DNA of 64,000 nt from the NCBI GenBank assembly GCA_902615915.1, contig CACMQQ010000004.1, positions 1-64,000 of the forward strand, given 5' to 3'. The position numbers and the translations under genes were made by a program. Below, piece after piece: positions 28,135 through 37,865 of the stretch (positions are counted from its first letter, which is position 1; each line of letters starts with the position of its first letter). The notes under the pieces are model-generated. The model saw only the letters and a program-made list of their open reading frames with translations, did not search any database and was not told where the DNA came from. This DNA comes from an uncultured Fidelibacterota bacterium (GTDB taxonomy: Bacteria; Fidelibacterota; Marinisomatia; Marinisomatales; TCS55).

Positions 28135-29399
28135 TTAAAACTAATCTTAAAGAGAAAATTTTTGAATCAGGAATTGATATAGGATCATCAGAAATAAAGT
28201 GTACAATTGTCGAAATTGATTCTATTAATGAATCGGTAAAATTAATAGGAATTGGTCGCTCGCAAACAAAAGGGTTGAAAAAAGGTTCAATTTCAAATAG
28301 AGAGAAATTAATTGATGAAATAGAAGCGAGCATCAATGCAGCCGAGTTAATGGCCAATAGAAAAATAGATAAAATCAATTTGGGAATATCTGGTGAGTTT
28401 ATAAGGGGAATAAATACACAAGGCGCAATAACAATTGGCAATAATATTAATAATAATTCGATAAATGGTAATACGATAACAGATAATGATGTAAAAAATG
28501 TTCTTGATTTGACAAAAGCAATATCTTTACCAATTGATCAAGATATTTTGCACGTGATTCCGCAAGAATTTAAAATAGATTCTATGAACCTAATAAAAGA
28601 ACCAGTTGGGATGACCGGCAGAAGACTTGAGGCAATGGTACATCTCATTACAGTTACATCAGCAGCAATAGATAACTTAGTTAAATGTATTGAGGAGCTT
28701 GGAATAGAAGTTTCGGAGGTAATCTATCAAGGCCTTGCATCAAGTTTGTCTACGCTATATGAAGACGAAAAAGAACTAGGTGTGGCTTGTGTGGATATTG
28801 GCTCAACCAAAACGGATATAATCATTTATTGTGATGGCGGAGTAAAATTCACTTCAACAATTAATATTGGATCAAACAGTATAACAAATGATATTGCAGT
28901 TATGCTTCAAATTCCTATTAGCAAATCAGAAGAAATTAAAAAAAAATATACTTCTGCTAAAGCAAATCTGTCTTCAGATGAATTAAGATTTGAAATACCT
29001 TCTATGGAGGGTCAGGTTAAGAGAAGTATTTCAGAAAATGAGGTTTCTAAATATGTTGAAGCTAGAATGATTGAAATTTTAGACATAATCAAAAATGAAT
29101 GCGAACAATCAGGATTAAAAGAAAAATTGACATATGGCATAGTTTTCACAGGAGGTGGTTCTAGTTTAAAGAATTTTGAAAAGCTTGCAAAAGAAGTTCT
29201 TGATATGCCAATAAGAATTGGTTGTCCTCAAAATATTAGCGGTGCTGTTGAGCAAGCAACAACTCCATCTTATGCGGTAGCCTTAGGTTTAGCACAATGG
29301 AAAATTTTCAAAAAGCAAATAGTAAATATTGATGATGAAAAACCAATATTTAAAAATACAATGAAAAAAATAAAATCAATTATTAAAGAATTCTTTTAA
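28131..29399 (+). CDS. ftsA: Cell division protein FtsA
   Basis: 422 residues, an actin-like ATPase that tethers FtsZ to the membrane. Visible are the phosphate loop GIDIGSSEIKCTIVE, the second nucleotide motif CVDIGSTKTDIIIY, and the adenine loop VFTGGGSSLKNFEKLA. The C-terminal end (KNTMKKIKSIIKEFF) is an amphipathic helix fit for membrane binding. It overlaps ftsQ and is followed by ftsZ after 26 bases with a strong ribosome site. Confidence 0.96.
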   Translation: MIKTNLKEKIFESGIDIGSSEIKCTIVEIDSINESVKLIGIGRSQTKGLKKGSISNREKLIDEIEASINAAELMANRKIDKINLGISGEFIRGINTQGAITIGNNINNNSINGNTITDNDVKNVLDLTKAISLPIDQDILHVIPQEFKIDSMNLIKEPVGMTGRRLEAMVHLITVTSAAIDNLVKCIEELGIEVSEVIYQGLASSLSTLYEDEKELGVACVDIGSTKTDIIIYCDGGVKFTSTINIGSNSITNDIAVMLQIPISKSEEIKKKYTSAKANLSSDELRFEIPSMEGQVKRSISENEVSKYVEARMIEILDIIKNECEQSGLKEKLTYGIVFTGGGSSLKNFEKLAKEVLDMPIRIGCPQNISGAVEQATTPSYAVALGLAQWKIFKKQIVNIDDEKPIFKNTMKKIKSIIKEFF

Positions 29400-29425
29400 A
29401 CACATACCAAAAAAGGAGAAATATC

Positions 29426-30622
29426 ATGTTGTTCGAATTTGATAGTTTGGCAGAACAAAAGGCAAATATAAAAGTTATCGGTGTTGGAGGCGCAGGAGGA
29501 AACGCTGTTAACAGGATGATTCAAGATGGGATGGATGGTGTAGACTTTTTAGTTATAAATACAGATGCGCAAGATCTAGATAATAATTCAGCTGAAAATA
29601 AATTGCAAATAGGAAAAAATCTAACTAAAGGGTTGGGCGCTGGAGCGCATTCACAAATTGGTCAAGAAGCAATTGAAAGCGATAAAGACGTAGTAAAGAC
29701 TATGATTGAGGATGCTAATATGGTTTTCATTACTGCCGGCATGGGTGGTGGTACCGGAACGGGAGCAGCTCCAACAGTTGCTCAGATTGCTAGAGAAATG
29801 GGAATTCTAACAGTTGGAATAGTGACTCTACCATTTAATTTTGAGGGTCCAAAGAGAATGAAGAGAGGTGTTGCAGGTGTAGATGAACTAAGAAAAGCAT
29901 GTGATACATTGATAGTTATTCCTAATCAGAGGTTGATGACAATCATTGACAAAAATACTACTTTAGTTGAATCATTTAAAATGTCAGATTCAATATTGCA
30001 TCATGCCTCAAAAGGCATATCAGATTTAATCAATTTGCATGGTCTGGTCAATTTGGATTTTGCAGATGTTGTAACTGTGATGAAAAATATGGGAGAAGCA
30101 GTTATGGGTACAGGAATTGCATCAGGAGAAGAGAGGGCAGAATTGGCAGCCCAACAAGCAATATCAAGCCCGCTGCTTGAAAATGCATCAATTTCAGGCG
30201 CACAAGGAGTATTGGTGAATATTACAGGTGGTCCTGGACTTACCCTGCTTGAAGTTGATCAAGCGACAAAAATTATCTTTGAACAAGCTGGAGAAGATGC
30301 GAATATTATTTTTGGTGCAGTTATCGACCCAGATATGGGAGATGATATGATGGTTACTGTTATTGCAACTGGTTTTAATCAAAAATATCGAAATGAATTA
30401 GTAAATGAATCAAATAATACAGAAAATAATAATCTAGTTAGAGAAAAAACATTTCATAAATCTGAAAAAGAGAACGTTCCTCTTTACAAAAAGAATGATG
30501 ATTTATTTAAAGAAGATGATTCTTTAAATAAAATTAAAAGCTTTGGAAGTAATGAGAACCCTTCAAAGAATTTACATAACGATTTGGAAGTCCCTGCATT
30601 TATAAGAAGACAGCATAATTAG
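29426..30622 (+). CDS. ftsZ: Cell division protein FtsZ
   Basis: 398 residues. This tubulin-like GTPase forms the division ring. Motifs are IKVIGVGGAGGNAVNRMI, the tubulin signature AGMGGGTGTGAAP, and FNFEGPKRMKRG. A variable, charged linker (about 325-385) leads to the C-terminal peptide LEVPAFIRRQ, which binds FtsA and other partners. An AAAGGAGAA ribosome site precedes the ATG, stronger than elsewhere in the cluster, as expected for the most abundant product. A terminator follows. Confidence 0.98.
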   Translation: MLFEFDSLAEQKANIKVIGVGGAGGNAVNRMIQDGMDGVDFLVINTDAQDLDNNSAENKLQIGKNLTKGLGAGAHSQIGQEAIESDKDVVKTMIEDANMVFITAGMGGGTGTGAAPTVAQIAREMGILTVGIVTLPFNFEGPKRMKRGVAGVDELRKACDTLIVIPNQRLMTIIDKNTTLVESFKMSDSILHHASKGISDLINLHGLVNLDFADVVTVMKNMGEAVMGTGIASGEERAELAAQQAISSPLLENASISGAQGVLVNITGGPGLTLLEVDQATKIIFEQAGEDANIIFGAVIDPDMGDDMMVTVIATGFNQKYRNELVNESNNTENNNLVREKTFHKSEKENVPLYKKNDDLFKEDDSLNKIKSFGSNENPSKNLHNDLEVPAFIRRQHN

Positions 30623-30623
30623 G

Positions 30624-30660
30624 ATAAAAAAAACCCCATCTGAAAGATGGGGTTTGGTCT
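30624..30660. terminator. Bidirectional terminator between ftsZ and rpmB
   Basis: AAACCCCATC (30631-30640) pairs perfectly with GATGGGGTTT (30646-30655) around a five-base loop. On the minus strand the stem is followed by a run of T (complement of 30625-30633), ideal for ending rpmB. On the plus strand the tail is TTTGGTCT, a weaker T tract, for ending the dcw transcript. Confidence 0.9.
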
Positions 30661-30683
30661 AGAATAACACTAATGGATTAAAT

Positions 30684-30920
30684 TTATATTTTCTTACCAT
30701 TGGCTCTCATTTTTTTAAGAACTTTATTGATTCCTATTTTGTCAATTAATCGAAGACCCTGAGTAGATACATTTAGAGTAACCCATTTTTTTTCATCAGG
30801 CAACCAAATTCTTTTTTTTTGAAGATTTATATTAAATCTTCTACGAGTTTTATTGTGCGCATGGCTAACATTATTACCATACATTGGTTTTTTTCCTGTT
30901 ACATCGCAAACTCTGCTCAT
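30684..30920 (-). CDS. rpmB: 50S ribosomal protein L28
   Basis: 78 residues, a normal length for L28 of the long type. The start [20 protein letters not shown] is diagnostic, followed by [19 protein letters not shown] and a C-terminal [20 protein letters not shown]. It is convergent with ftsZ and ends at the shared terminator. It is divergent from dusB across 108 bases that must carry both promoters. Confidence 0.97.
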   Translation of the reverse strand: MSRVCDVTGKKPMYGNNVSHAHNKTRRRFNINLQKKRIWLPDEKKWVTLNVSTQGLRLIDKIGINKVLKKMRANGKKI

Positions 30921-31028
30921 ATTAGTACACCATTTATAAATTTATTTTAAAATACTGAATGCAATTTTATGTTTAATGTTATGATTTTAAAAGGATTATT
31001 TATTATAGTAATTCCTTAATTTGTAATA

Positions 31029-31988
31029 ATGAAAATTGGAAAAATAGATCTTAATTTGCCTCTAATTCTCGCTCCTATGGCTGGAGTAACTGATTATCCA
31101 TTTCGTTTATTATGTAAAGAACAGGGAGCTGCTTTAGTTTTTTCTGAATTTGTTTCTGCAGATGGAATTATAAGAGAAAATGCCAAAACATTAAAAATGA
31201 TAAAATTTACTGAATTTGAAAGACCTATTGGAATTCAGATATTTGGTGATTCACCTGAGGTTATGGCTCAAGCCGCAAAAATGGTATATAATAAATTTTC
31301 TCCAGATATTATAGATATAAACTACGGTTGCCCTGTTCCTAAAATAACTAAAAAGGGTGCCGGTTCAGCCGCTTTAAAGGATCTTTGTCTGATGGATGAT
31401 ATTACACTAGCTGTTGTTGAATCTGTTCCTGAAATACCGGTTACCGTCAAAATGAGAGCAGGTTGGGACAGCTCAAATATAGTAATACCCAAAGTGGCAA
31501 ATAGACTGGAATCAGCTGGCATTAAAGCAATAACTCTACACCCTAGAACAACAAAGCAAAGCTATTCTGGCAAGGCAGATTGGAATCTTATCAGAAGACT
31601 TAAAGAGGCTACAAATTTACCTATAATCGGAAATGGCGATATAAAAAATCCAGAGGATATTTTACGAATGTTTGAAAAAACAAATTGTGATGCTGTGATG
31701 ATTGGAAGAGCATCCTTGGGCAATCCATGGTTTTTTAGTCAAGCTAAAGCATTACTATCAGGAAGACCGGTCCCCCCTACTCCGCCTCATTTAGATAAAA
31801 TTTCGTACTGCATAAGACATTTCAATCATATGATTGATTGGCATGGTGAAAAAAGAGCAACTGATCTTATAAAAAAACATTTTGGATGGTATATAAAAGG
31901 ATTTGATGGTGCAAGCAAAGTTCGACAAGCGCTTGTAACATCAAGAAATAAGGAGACAATGCTATCCATTTTAAATTCTATTTCTTAA
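31029..31988 (+). CDS. dusB: tRNA-dihydrouridine synthase DusB-like
   Basis: 319 residues, an FMN TIM-barrel that reduces uridines in tRNA D-loops. Motifs are LAPMAGVTDYPFRLLCKEQG, the catalytic cysteine in DINYGCPVPKITKKGAGSA, VKMRAGWD, TLHPRTTKQSYSGKADW, and GNGDIKNPEDI with MIGRASLGNPWFF. Length and motif spacing fit DusB rather than DusA or DusC. It is preceded by a short AT-rich promoter region shared with rpmB. Confidence 0.93.
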   Translation: MKIGKIDLNLPLILAPMAGVTDYPFRLLCKEQGAALVFSEFVSADGIIRENAKTLKMIKFTEFERPIGIQIFGDSPEVMAQAAKMVYNKFSPDIIDINYGCPVPKITKKGAGSAALKDLCLMDDITLAVVESVPEIPVTVKMRAGWDSSNIVIPKVANRLESAGIKAITLHPRTTKQSYSGKADWNLIRRLKEATNLPIIGNGDIKNPEDILRMFEKTNCDAVMIGRASLGNPWFFSQAKALLSGRPVPPTPPHLDKISYCIRHFNHMIDWHGEKRATDLIKKHFGWYIKGFDGASKVRQALVTSRNKETMLSILNSIS

Positions 31989-32041
31989 TATTATGTTCAT
32001 TATTATAAATAAATTTTTCTATTAGAAATAAGAGTTAAGCC

Positions 32042-33679
32042 ATGCAAAATGCTAAAGTAGTTGTTCCAAAACCAGTAAACGAACCCGTTTTAGAGTATAG
32101 ATCAAACTCTCCAGAAAGAATATCGCTTATTAATAAAATTAATGATCTTAAATCGCAAAATATTGAAATACCTATAATAATTGATGGCAATGAAATTAAA
32201 ACAGGCAATACTGAAGAAATAAGAATTCCCCATAATCATAATCATATTTTAGGTGTATACCATAAAGCATCTGAAAAAGAAATAAAGATGGCCACTGAAT
32301 CTGCGATGGATACTTGGTCTTCGTGGTCTAAAATGCCCTGGGAAGACAGGGTTGCAATTTTTAAAAAAATGGCTTCAATCTTACAAAGGCATTACGATCA
32401 GACCTTAAATGCATCAACCATGCTCAGTCAAAGCAAAAATGCCTATCAAGCAGAAATAGATGCATCTTGCGAGATGATAGATTTTCTTAATTTTAATTGT
32501 TGGTATGCGCAAGAATTATACACTCAACAACCCACCTATTCCCCAGATGGTATTTGGAATAGATTAGAAAATAGGCCTCTGGAGGGTTTTGTATTTGCCA
32601 TTACTCCATTTAATTTTACTTCCATAGCAGGCAATTTACCAACTGCGCCAGCCCTAATGGGAAATGTTGCTATATGGAAACCTGCATCCTCTGCAGTGTA
32701 TAGCGCACATTTTTTGATGAAACTTTTTAAAGATGCTGGTTTGCCTAGTGGTGTTATAAATTTTTTGCCAGGAAGTGGCTCTTTAATAGGTCCCAAAATA
32801 ATTCAAAATCCCAATCTTGCTGGTGTTCACTTCACTGGCTCTACTTCTGTTTTTCAGGGCATGTGGAAATCAATTGGTGAATCTATTAATCATTATAAAT
32901 CATACCCCAGGATTGTTGGTGAAACCGGTGGAAAAGACTTTTGTATTGCTCATGAATCGTCAGATATAAAAGCTCTATCAACTGCTATGATAAGAGGAGC
33001 ATTTGAATATCAGGGTCAAAAGTGCTCTGCTTTATCACGAGCATATATTCCCAAATCAATTTGGCCCGATCTCAAAAAAATATTTATCAATCAAGTCAAT
33101 CAAATCAAAATGGGCGATGTTGAAGATTTTTCAAACTTTATGAATGCAGTAATTGATCGAAACTCATTTAACAATATCAAAAAATACATTGATAATGCAA
33201 AAAAATCAGATGACGTCGAAGTCTTAACTGGGGGTAATTGCGATGACACAATTGGGTATTTTATTGAACCAACAACTTTGATTTCAAAAGATCCAAAATA
33301 TGAATCAATGTGTGAAGAAATTTTTGGACCTGTTCTTACTATATATTTGTATGACTCAGATAAGTGGGATGAAACCTTGCTATTAGTAAATGAAACATCA
33401 CCATACGCTCTAACAGGATGTGTCTGGGCTAATGACAGAAATGCAATTAATGATGCAACTGAAAAACTAACTCATGCTGCTGGTAATTTTTACATTAATG
33501 ACAAACCAACTGGAGCAGTTGTTGGGCAACAACCTTTTGGCGGTGGCAGAGCATCTGGCACAAATGATAAAGCTGGATCTATTTTTAATTTAATCCGCTG
33601 GGTCTCACAACGCACCATAAAAGAAACATATGATCCACCAACAGAATTCACTTATCCATTTATGAAAAGTTCAAAATAA
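32042..33679 (+). CDS. pruA: L-glutamate gamma-semialdehyde dehydrogenase (P5C dehydrogenase)
   Basis: 545 residues, the stand-alone type 1 P5C dehydrogenase length. It oxidises glutamate semialdehyde to glutamate in proline breakdown. Catalytic residues are visible as the glutamate in VGETGGKDFC and the cysteine in YQGQKCSALSRAYIP. NAD-binding and fold motifs are AITPFNFTSIAGNLP and GQQPFGGGRASGTNDKAGS. No proline dehydrogenase gene adjoins. The downstream genes encode succinyl-CoA ligase, so products can feed the TCA cycle. Confidence 0.94.
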   Translation: MQNAKVVVPKPVNEPVLEYRSNSPERISLINKINDLKSQNIEIPIIIDGNEIKTGNTEEIRIPHNHNHILGVYHKASEKEIKMATESAMDTWSSWSKMPWEDRVAIFKKMASILQRHYDQTLNASTMLSQSKNAYQAEIDASCEMIDFLNFNCWYAQELYTQQPTYSPDGIWNRLENRPLEGFVFAITPFNFTSIAGNLPTAPALMGNVAIWKPASSAVYSAHFLMKLFKDAGLPSGVINFLPGSGSLIGPKIIQNPNLAGVHFTGSTSVFQGMWKSIGESINHYKSYPRIVGETGGKDFCIAHESSDIKALSTAMIRGAFEYQGQKCSALSRAYIPKSIWPDLKKIFINQVNQIKMGDVEDFSNFMNAVIDRNSFNNIKKYIDNAKKSDDVEVLTGGNCDDTIGYFIEPTTLISKDPKYESMCEEIFGPVLTIYLYDSDKWDETLLLVNETSPYALTGCVWANDRNAINDATEKLTHAAGNFYINDKPTGAVVGQQPFGGGRASGTNDKAGSIFNLIRWVSQRTIKETYDPPTEFTYPFMKSSK

Positions 33680-33695
33680 AATTTAGGAAAAAAGA

Positions 33696-34865
33696 ATGAA
33701 AATTCATGAATATCAAGGCAAAGAGATCTTTAAATCTTTCAATATACCAGTTCCAATTGGATATGCTGTTAACAAATTAGATGATGTTGAAAAAGTCATT
33801 AAAAAAGTTCAAAATGAATCAAAAAAAGATGCTGTTGTTGTAAAAGCTCAAATTCATGCAGGTGGCAGAGGAAAAGGTGGCGGTGTAAAGTTTTCATCCG
33901 GCTTATCAACAGCTGTAAATAATGCTAATAAGATATTTGGAATGAATCTTGTTACTCATCAAACTGGAGAAAGAGGTCAAAAAGTCAGAAAAATTCTTAT
34001 TGAGGAAGCATCTAATATTTCAAAAGAATTTTATTGCGCTATAACTCTTGACCGTTCATTAGGACAATTTGTTTTTATGGTATCGACAGAAGGTGGTATG
34101 GAAATTGAAAAAGTTGCTGAAGAAACTCCTGAAAAGATTGTAAAAGTATGGATTGACCCATTGATTGGAATGAAATCTTTTCATGCAAGAAAATTAGCTT
34201 TCGGGTTACAATTGACCGGTTCAGCATACAAAGAAGCGGTAAACCTTTTTTTAAATTTATTTAAATGTTTTATAAGAACAGATGCTTCGCTTGCTGAAAT
34301 AAATCCATTAGTACTTACTAATGACAACAAAATAGTTGCTCTAGATTGCAAACTAAACTTTGATGGCAATGCATTATATAGACAAAAAGATATATTATCA
34401 CTAAGAGATACAAATGAAGAAGATCCCACTGAATTAGAAGCTGATAAATTCGACTTAAACTACATAAAACTCGATGGGAATGTAGGATGCATGGTCAATG
34501 GAGCAGGTTTAGCTATGGCAACAATGGACATTATAAAAATATCAGGAGGAGAGCCAGCAAATTTTTTAGATGTTGGGGGAACTGCATCTGCAGATACTGT
34601 TAAAAATGGATTTAAAATCATACTTTCTGATAAAAACGTAAAAGCAATCCTTATTAATATCTTTGGGGGTATTGTTAGGTGCGATAGAGTTGCAAATGGC
34701 GTTGTCGAAGCTGTTAAAGAGCTTGGACTAGATGTTCCGGTTGTCGTTAGGCTTGAAGGTACAAATTCCGAAGAGGCTAAAGAAATATTAGCTAGGTCCA
34801 AACTATCAATTATTCCTGCTTCAGATATGAAGGACGCTGCTTTGAAAGTTGTGAAATCCATTTAA
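33696..34865 (+). CDS. sucC: Succinyl-CoA ligase (ADP-forming) beta subunit
   Basis: 389 residues. An ATP-grasp domain opens with MKIHEYQGKEIFKSFNIPVP and carries VVKAQIHAGGRGKGGGVKF. The C-terminal ligase domain has NGAGLAMATMDIIKISGGEP and IFGGIVRCDRVANGVVEA. With SucD it makes succinate and ATP from succinyl-CoA in the TCA cycle. An AGGAAAAAAG ribosome site precedes the ATG. It lies 16 bases ahead of sucD. Confidence 0.97.
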   Translation: MKIHEYQGKEIFKSFNIPVPIGYAVNKLDDVEKVIKKVQNESKKDAVVVKAQIHAGGRGKGGGVKFSSGLSTAVNNANKIFGMNLVTHQTGERGQKVRKILIEEASNISKEFYCAITLDRSLGQFVFMVSTEGGMEIEKVAEETPEKIVKVWIDPLIGMKSFHARKLAFGLQLTGSAYKEAVNLFLNLFKCFIRTDASLAEINPLVLTNDNKIVALDCKLNFDGNALYRQKDILSLRDTNEEDPTELEADKFDLNYIKLDGNVGCMVNGAGLAMATMDIIKISGGEPANFLDVGGTASADTVKNGFKIILSDKNVKAILINIFGGIVRCDRVANGVVEAVKELGLDVPVVVRLEGTNSEEAKEILARSKLSIIPASDMKDAALKVVKSI

Positions 34866-34881
34866 AAATTAAAGGATAATT

Positions 34882-35763
34882 ATGTCAATTTTAGTGAATA
34901 AAAATTCAAAAGTAATTGTACAGGGCATAACAGGCGGTGAAGGCGCTTTCCACAGCCAGCAAATGATTGACTATGGAAGCAATATTGTAGCCGGGGTAAC
35001 TCCAGGGAAAGGTGGTTCATTTATTCTTGAACAGAATATTCCAGTTTTTAACTCTGTTGAAGAAGCACAATCAAATACCAATGCTAATGTATCAATTATT
35101 TTTGTTCCTCCTGCTTTTGCAAGTGAGGCTATTATTGAGGCATCAGAAGCAAATATAGAACTAATCGTTTGCATAACTGAGGGTGTGCCAATAAATGATA
35201 TGGCGATCGCTATGAAAGTTTTAGAAAAAAATAAGACCAGGCTTATTGGGCCAAATTGTCCCGGTATCATCAGTGTTGATGAATGCAAACTTGGTATTAT
35301 GCCTGGATTTATCTGTAAAAAAGGGACTATTGGAGTAGTTTCAAAATCAGGAACGTTGACTTACGAGGCCATTGGACAACTTGCTTCTGTTGGCTTAGGT
35401 CAAACCACTGCTGTTGGTATTGGGGGTGACCCAATCATTGGAACGACCATGAAGGAAATTCTAGAACTATTTGAAAAAGATCAAGAAACAGAAGGCGTTG
35501 TTATGATAGGTGAAATTGGTGGTCAGATGGAAAATGAAGCTGCTTTGTGGGCGAAAAAAAATATGACTAAACCTTTAGTGGGGTTCATTGCTGGGCAAAC
35601 AGCTCCTCCTGGAAGGCGCATGGGACATGCAGGTGCAATAGTTTCGGGTGGTGATGATACTGCTGAAGCAAAAATGCAAATAATGAAAGAATCTGGAATC
35701 GAGGTTTGCGAATCTGTTGCCGATATTGGGGAAAAGATGAAAAAATCACTAGAAACGATTTAA
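34882..35763 (+). CDS. sucD: Succinyl-CoA ligase (ADP-forming) alpha subunit
   Basis: 293 residues. The CoA-binding start VIVQGITGGEGAFHSQQM, the LIGPNCPGIIS loop, and the phosphohistidine motif GHAGAIVSGGDDTAEAK identify SucD. It is catalytic partner of SucC. The ribosome site AAAGGATAA precedes the ATG. It is followed after 11 bases by ndk, which can use nucleotide triphosphate made by the ligase. Confidence 0.97.
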   Translation: MSILVNKNSKVIVQGITGGEGAFHSQQMIDYGSNIVAGVTPGKGGSFILEQNIPVFNSVEEAQSNTNANVSIIFVPPAFASEAIIEASEANIELIVCITEGVPINDMAIAMKVLEKNKTRLIGPNCPGIISVDECKLGIMPGFICKKGTIGVVSKSGTLTYEAIGQLASVGLGQTTAVGIGGDPIIGTTMKEILELFEKDQETEGVVMIGEIGGQMENEAALWAKKNMTKPLVGFIAGQTAPPGRRMGHAGAIVSGGDDTAEAKMQIMKESGIEVCESVADIGEKMKKSLETI

Positions 35764-35774
35764 AATGAGGTATT

Positions 35775-36200
35775 ATGAATAATCAAACTTTTGCAATGAT
35801 AAAACCTGATGCAATTAAAAATGGTCATTTAGGAAAGATCATTAATCATTTATTAAATGACAATTTTACTATAATAGGATTGAAATTCCTAAAAATGAGC
35901 AAAGATCAAGCGAAAACTTTTTACAGCATTCATTCAGATAAGCCTTTTTTTGAAGAGCTGACCACTTTTATGTCATCTGGGAACATAGCTGTGCTTGCTC
36001 TTCAAAAAGAAAATGCTGTATCAGAATGGAGGAAAACAATTGGAGCAACTAATCCCCAAGAAGCCGATGAAGGAACAATTAGAAAATTATATGCAACATC
36101 ATTAGGAGAAAATGCGGTACACGGTGCAGATAGCGATGAAAATGCTCAAAAGGAAATTGATTTTTTCTTTACTAGAAGAGAATTGATTTATACTACCTAA
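35775..36200 (+). CDS. ndk: Nucleoside-diphosphate kinase
   Basis: 141 residues, typical Ndk. The start QTFAMIKPDAIKNGHLGKII and the active-site histidine in GENAVHGADSDENAQKEI are diagnostic. It transfers phosphate from ATP to other NDPs. It follows sucD closely with a GAGG ribosome site. A short stem, TACAAT with ATTGTA (36217-36235), lies in the gap after it, without a T tract. Confidence 0.97.
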   Translation: MNNQTFAMIKPDAIKNGHLGKIINHLLNDNFTIIGLKFLKMSKDQAKTFYSIHSDKPFFEELTTFMSSGNIAVLALQKENAVSEWRKTIGATNPQEADEGTIRKLYATSLGENAVHGADSDENAQKEIDFFFTRRELIYTT

Positions 36201-36245
36201 TTCTTGCATATTTTGATACAATCATTGAAATTGTAGTACCCAATT

Positions 36246-37121
36246 ATGACTTTCAAAATAAAAAATATGAAACTATTTAATTATTTACTTTTGGCATTCC
36301 TGGTAAGTTGCTCAAAAGATAATCCTACAGCCAATGTGGGTGAATCAATTTTGGTAGTGGCTGAACTCCCTGAGGAGAATCAAGACCTTGAGTTCTTGTG
36401 GGAGTTTATCGATCTTCCCGAAAATAGTGTCCTTGAAAACATTAATTTGAGAATTGGCAATGATAACTCATCAGTTATCTTCACTCCTGATGCCCCAGGC
36501 CTATATAGTTTAAATGTTTCAATTTTTCAATACAACGATGAAGTAAGCAACCAAAGCTTTACCTATGAAATTCAATCTGACGAAGACGGTCAACAAATTT
36601 CAAAAAAAATGGCTCCAACTGATACAACAATCAATGATTTAGGAAACGCTCCTAAAGATTCAATTCAAGAAATAGAATCTAAAAAATGGTATGATTCTGA
36701 AATAGCTGCTCAAGCAGTTGAAGAAATCAATAATAATGAAAATAAAAAAATAGAAACTGCAGTTGAAAAATCCCCTGTCAAGCTACCAATTAAAAAGAGT
36801 AAACCAAAATCAGTTCCTCAACGGAAAAAATCTAAAATTAAAAAAGTTGGAATGTCCATCCCTTATGATAAAGAAAGATTTACCATACAAGTTGCATCAA
36901 AAAAAAGGTTAGATGATGCAAAGAAAGTTGCAGCTAATCTTATAAATAGTGGTTACGATGCATATATTCAAAAAGCGTTTTTCAAAGAAAACAACCAAAC
37001 ATGGTATAGAATCAGAGTTGGTAGCTACAATGATAAAAGCATGGCACAAAAAGTAGCGATTGCGATATCTAATGAACAGAAAGAAAAGGCTTGGGTCGAT
37101 CACGTTCGAATTGAAAATTAG
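36246..37121 (+). CDS. SPOR-domain lipoprotein
   Basis: 291 residues. A lipoprotein signal ends in LAFLVSC, best read from Met8 (36267). After a PKD/Ig-like domain (about 30-110; VIFTPDAPGLYSLNVSIF) comes a Lys/Pro-rich linker (about 150-200). The C-terminal SPOR domain (about 210-290) has RFTIQVASKKRLDDAKKVAA and WYRIRVGSYNDKSMAQKVA. SPOR domains bind denuded septal glycan strands, so a role at the division site is likely. The linker probably spans the peptidoglycan from the lipid-anchored end. Confidence 0.8.
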   Translation: MTFKIKNMKLFNYLLLAFLVSCSKDNPTANVGESILVVAELPEENQDLEFLWEFIDLPENSVLENINLRIGNDNSSVIFTPDAPGLYSLNVSIFQYNDEVSNQSFTYEIQSDEDGQQISKKMAPTDTTINDLGNAPKDSIQEIESKKWYDSEIAAQAVEEINNNENKKIETAVEKSPVKLPIKKSKPKSVPQRKKSKIKKVGMSIPYDKERFTIQVASKKRLDDAKKVAANLINSGYDAYIQKAFFKENNQTWYRIRVGSYNDKSMAQKVAIAISNEQKEKAWVDHVRIEN

Positions 37122-37170
37122 CCTGTACTAACATTTCTTATCAAATCAGCTTTATATAAAATTAAATATA

Positions 37171-37662
37171 ATGAAAATATTGTTTTCTGAATTACGGAAA
37201 AATTTCAAAAACAAAACTTTTACATTTAATGCTGATGATATAGATCTTCCAGAAGTAAAGTTTAAAAATAATCTCCAAAAACTTATTTTAAGTGCCAGTA
37301 GCGAGAATGAAGAATATTACGTTATTGGAAAAATAAATTCCATTTATATAGAAACTTGCGATAGGTGCTTGCATGATTTTGAAAAAGCATGGAATTCAAG
37401 TTTGGACTTTATTATAACTAGCAAAAAAAATGCATCAAATAATTATGATGTAATTTCCTTTAATCAAACACAAGAATTCATTAATATCAGTGACATTTTA
37501 AGAGATCATTTTTTCATAAATAGACCATATAAAAAACTTTGCAAAATTAATTGCAAAGGTCTTTGCGTGGAATGTGGTATTAATTTGAATAACAATACCT
37601 GTGAGTGTGGATCAAGCTATATAGACACACCTTGGGAGAAATTAAAAAAAATTAAATTTTAA
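37171..37662 (+). CDS. DUF177 (YceD) family protein
   Basis: 163 residues. The two cysteine clusters typical of the family are present: CDRCLHDFE in the middle and KLCKINCKGLCVECG with CECG at the end, probably a zinc site. DUF177 is almost always encoded directly before rpmF, as here. In plants the homologue takes part in 23S rRNA accumulation, and the bacterial role is likely ribosome-linked. Confidence 0.88.
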   Translation: MKILFSELRKNFKNKTFTFNADDIDLPEVKFKNNLQKLILSASSENEEYYVIGKINSIYIETCDRCLHDFEKAWNSSLDFIITSKKNASNNYDVISFNQTQEFINISDILRDHFFINRPYKKLCKINCKGLCVECGINLNNNTCECGSSYIDTPWEKLKKIKF

Positions 37663-37671
37663 GGAGTATTC

Positions 37672-37848
37672 ATGGCACTACCAAAAAGAAGGCAATCAAA
37701 GGCACGTGGTCGCAAAAGAAGGACTCATTATAAAGCAGACAATGTTAATACAAGTAAATGTCCACAATGCGGTGAATTTAAACTTCCACATAGAGCATGT
37801 CCTAACTGTGGTTACTACAAGGGACGTCCTGTATTAAACGTTAACTAA
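37672..37848 (+). CDS. rpmF: 50S ribosomal protein L32
   Basis: 58 residues from ATG 37672. The start [19 protein letters not shown] and the zinc-type cysteines in [20 protein letters not shown] are diagnostic. This is the C+ (zinc) form of L32. An AAGGAG ribosome site stands seven bases ahead of the ATG. Together with DUF177 before it and fabH after it, it forms the common yceD-rpmF-fab arrangement. Confidence 0.97.
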   Translation: MALPKRRQSKARGRKRRTHYKADNVNTSKCPQCGEFKLPHRACPNCGYYKGRPVLNVN

Positions 37849-37865
37849 AAATTCCTTTTTAAGTT

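Noticed and set aside
32016-32028. Short palindrome TTTCTATTAGAAA between dusB and pruA.
   Set aside because: It is only 13 bases, AT-rich, and without a T tract or second copy. It could easily arise by chance in this composition.
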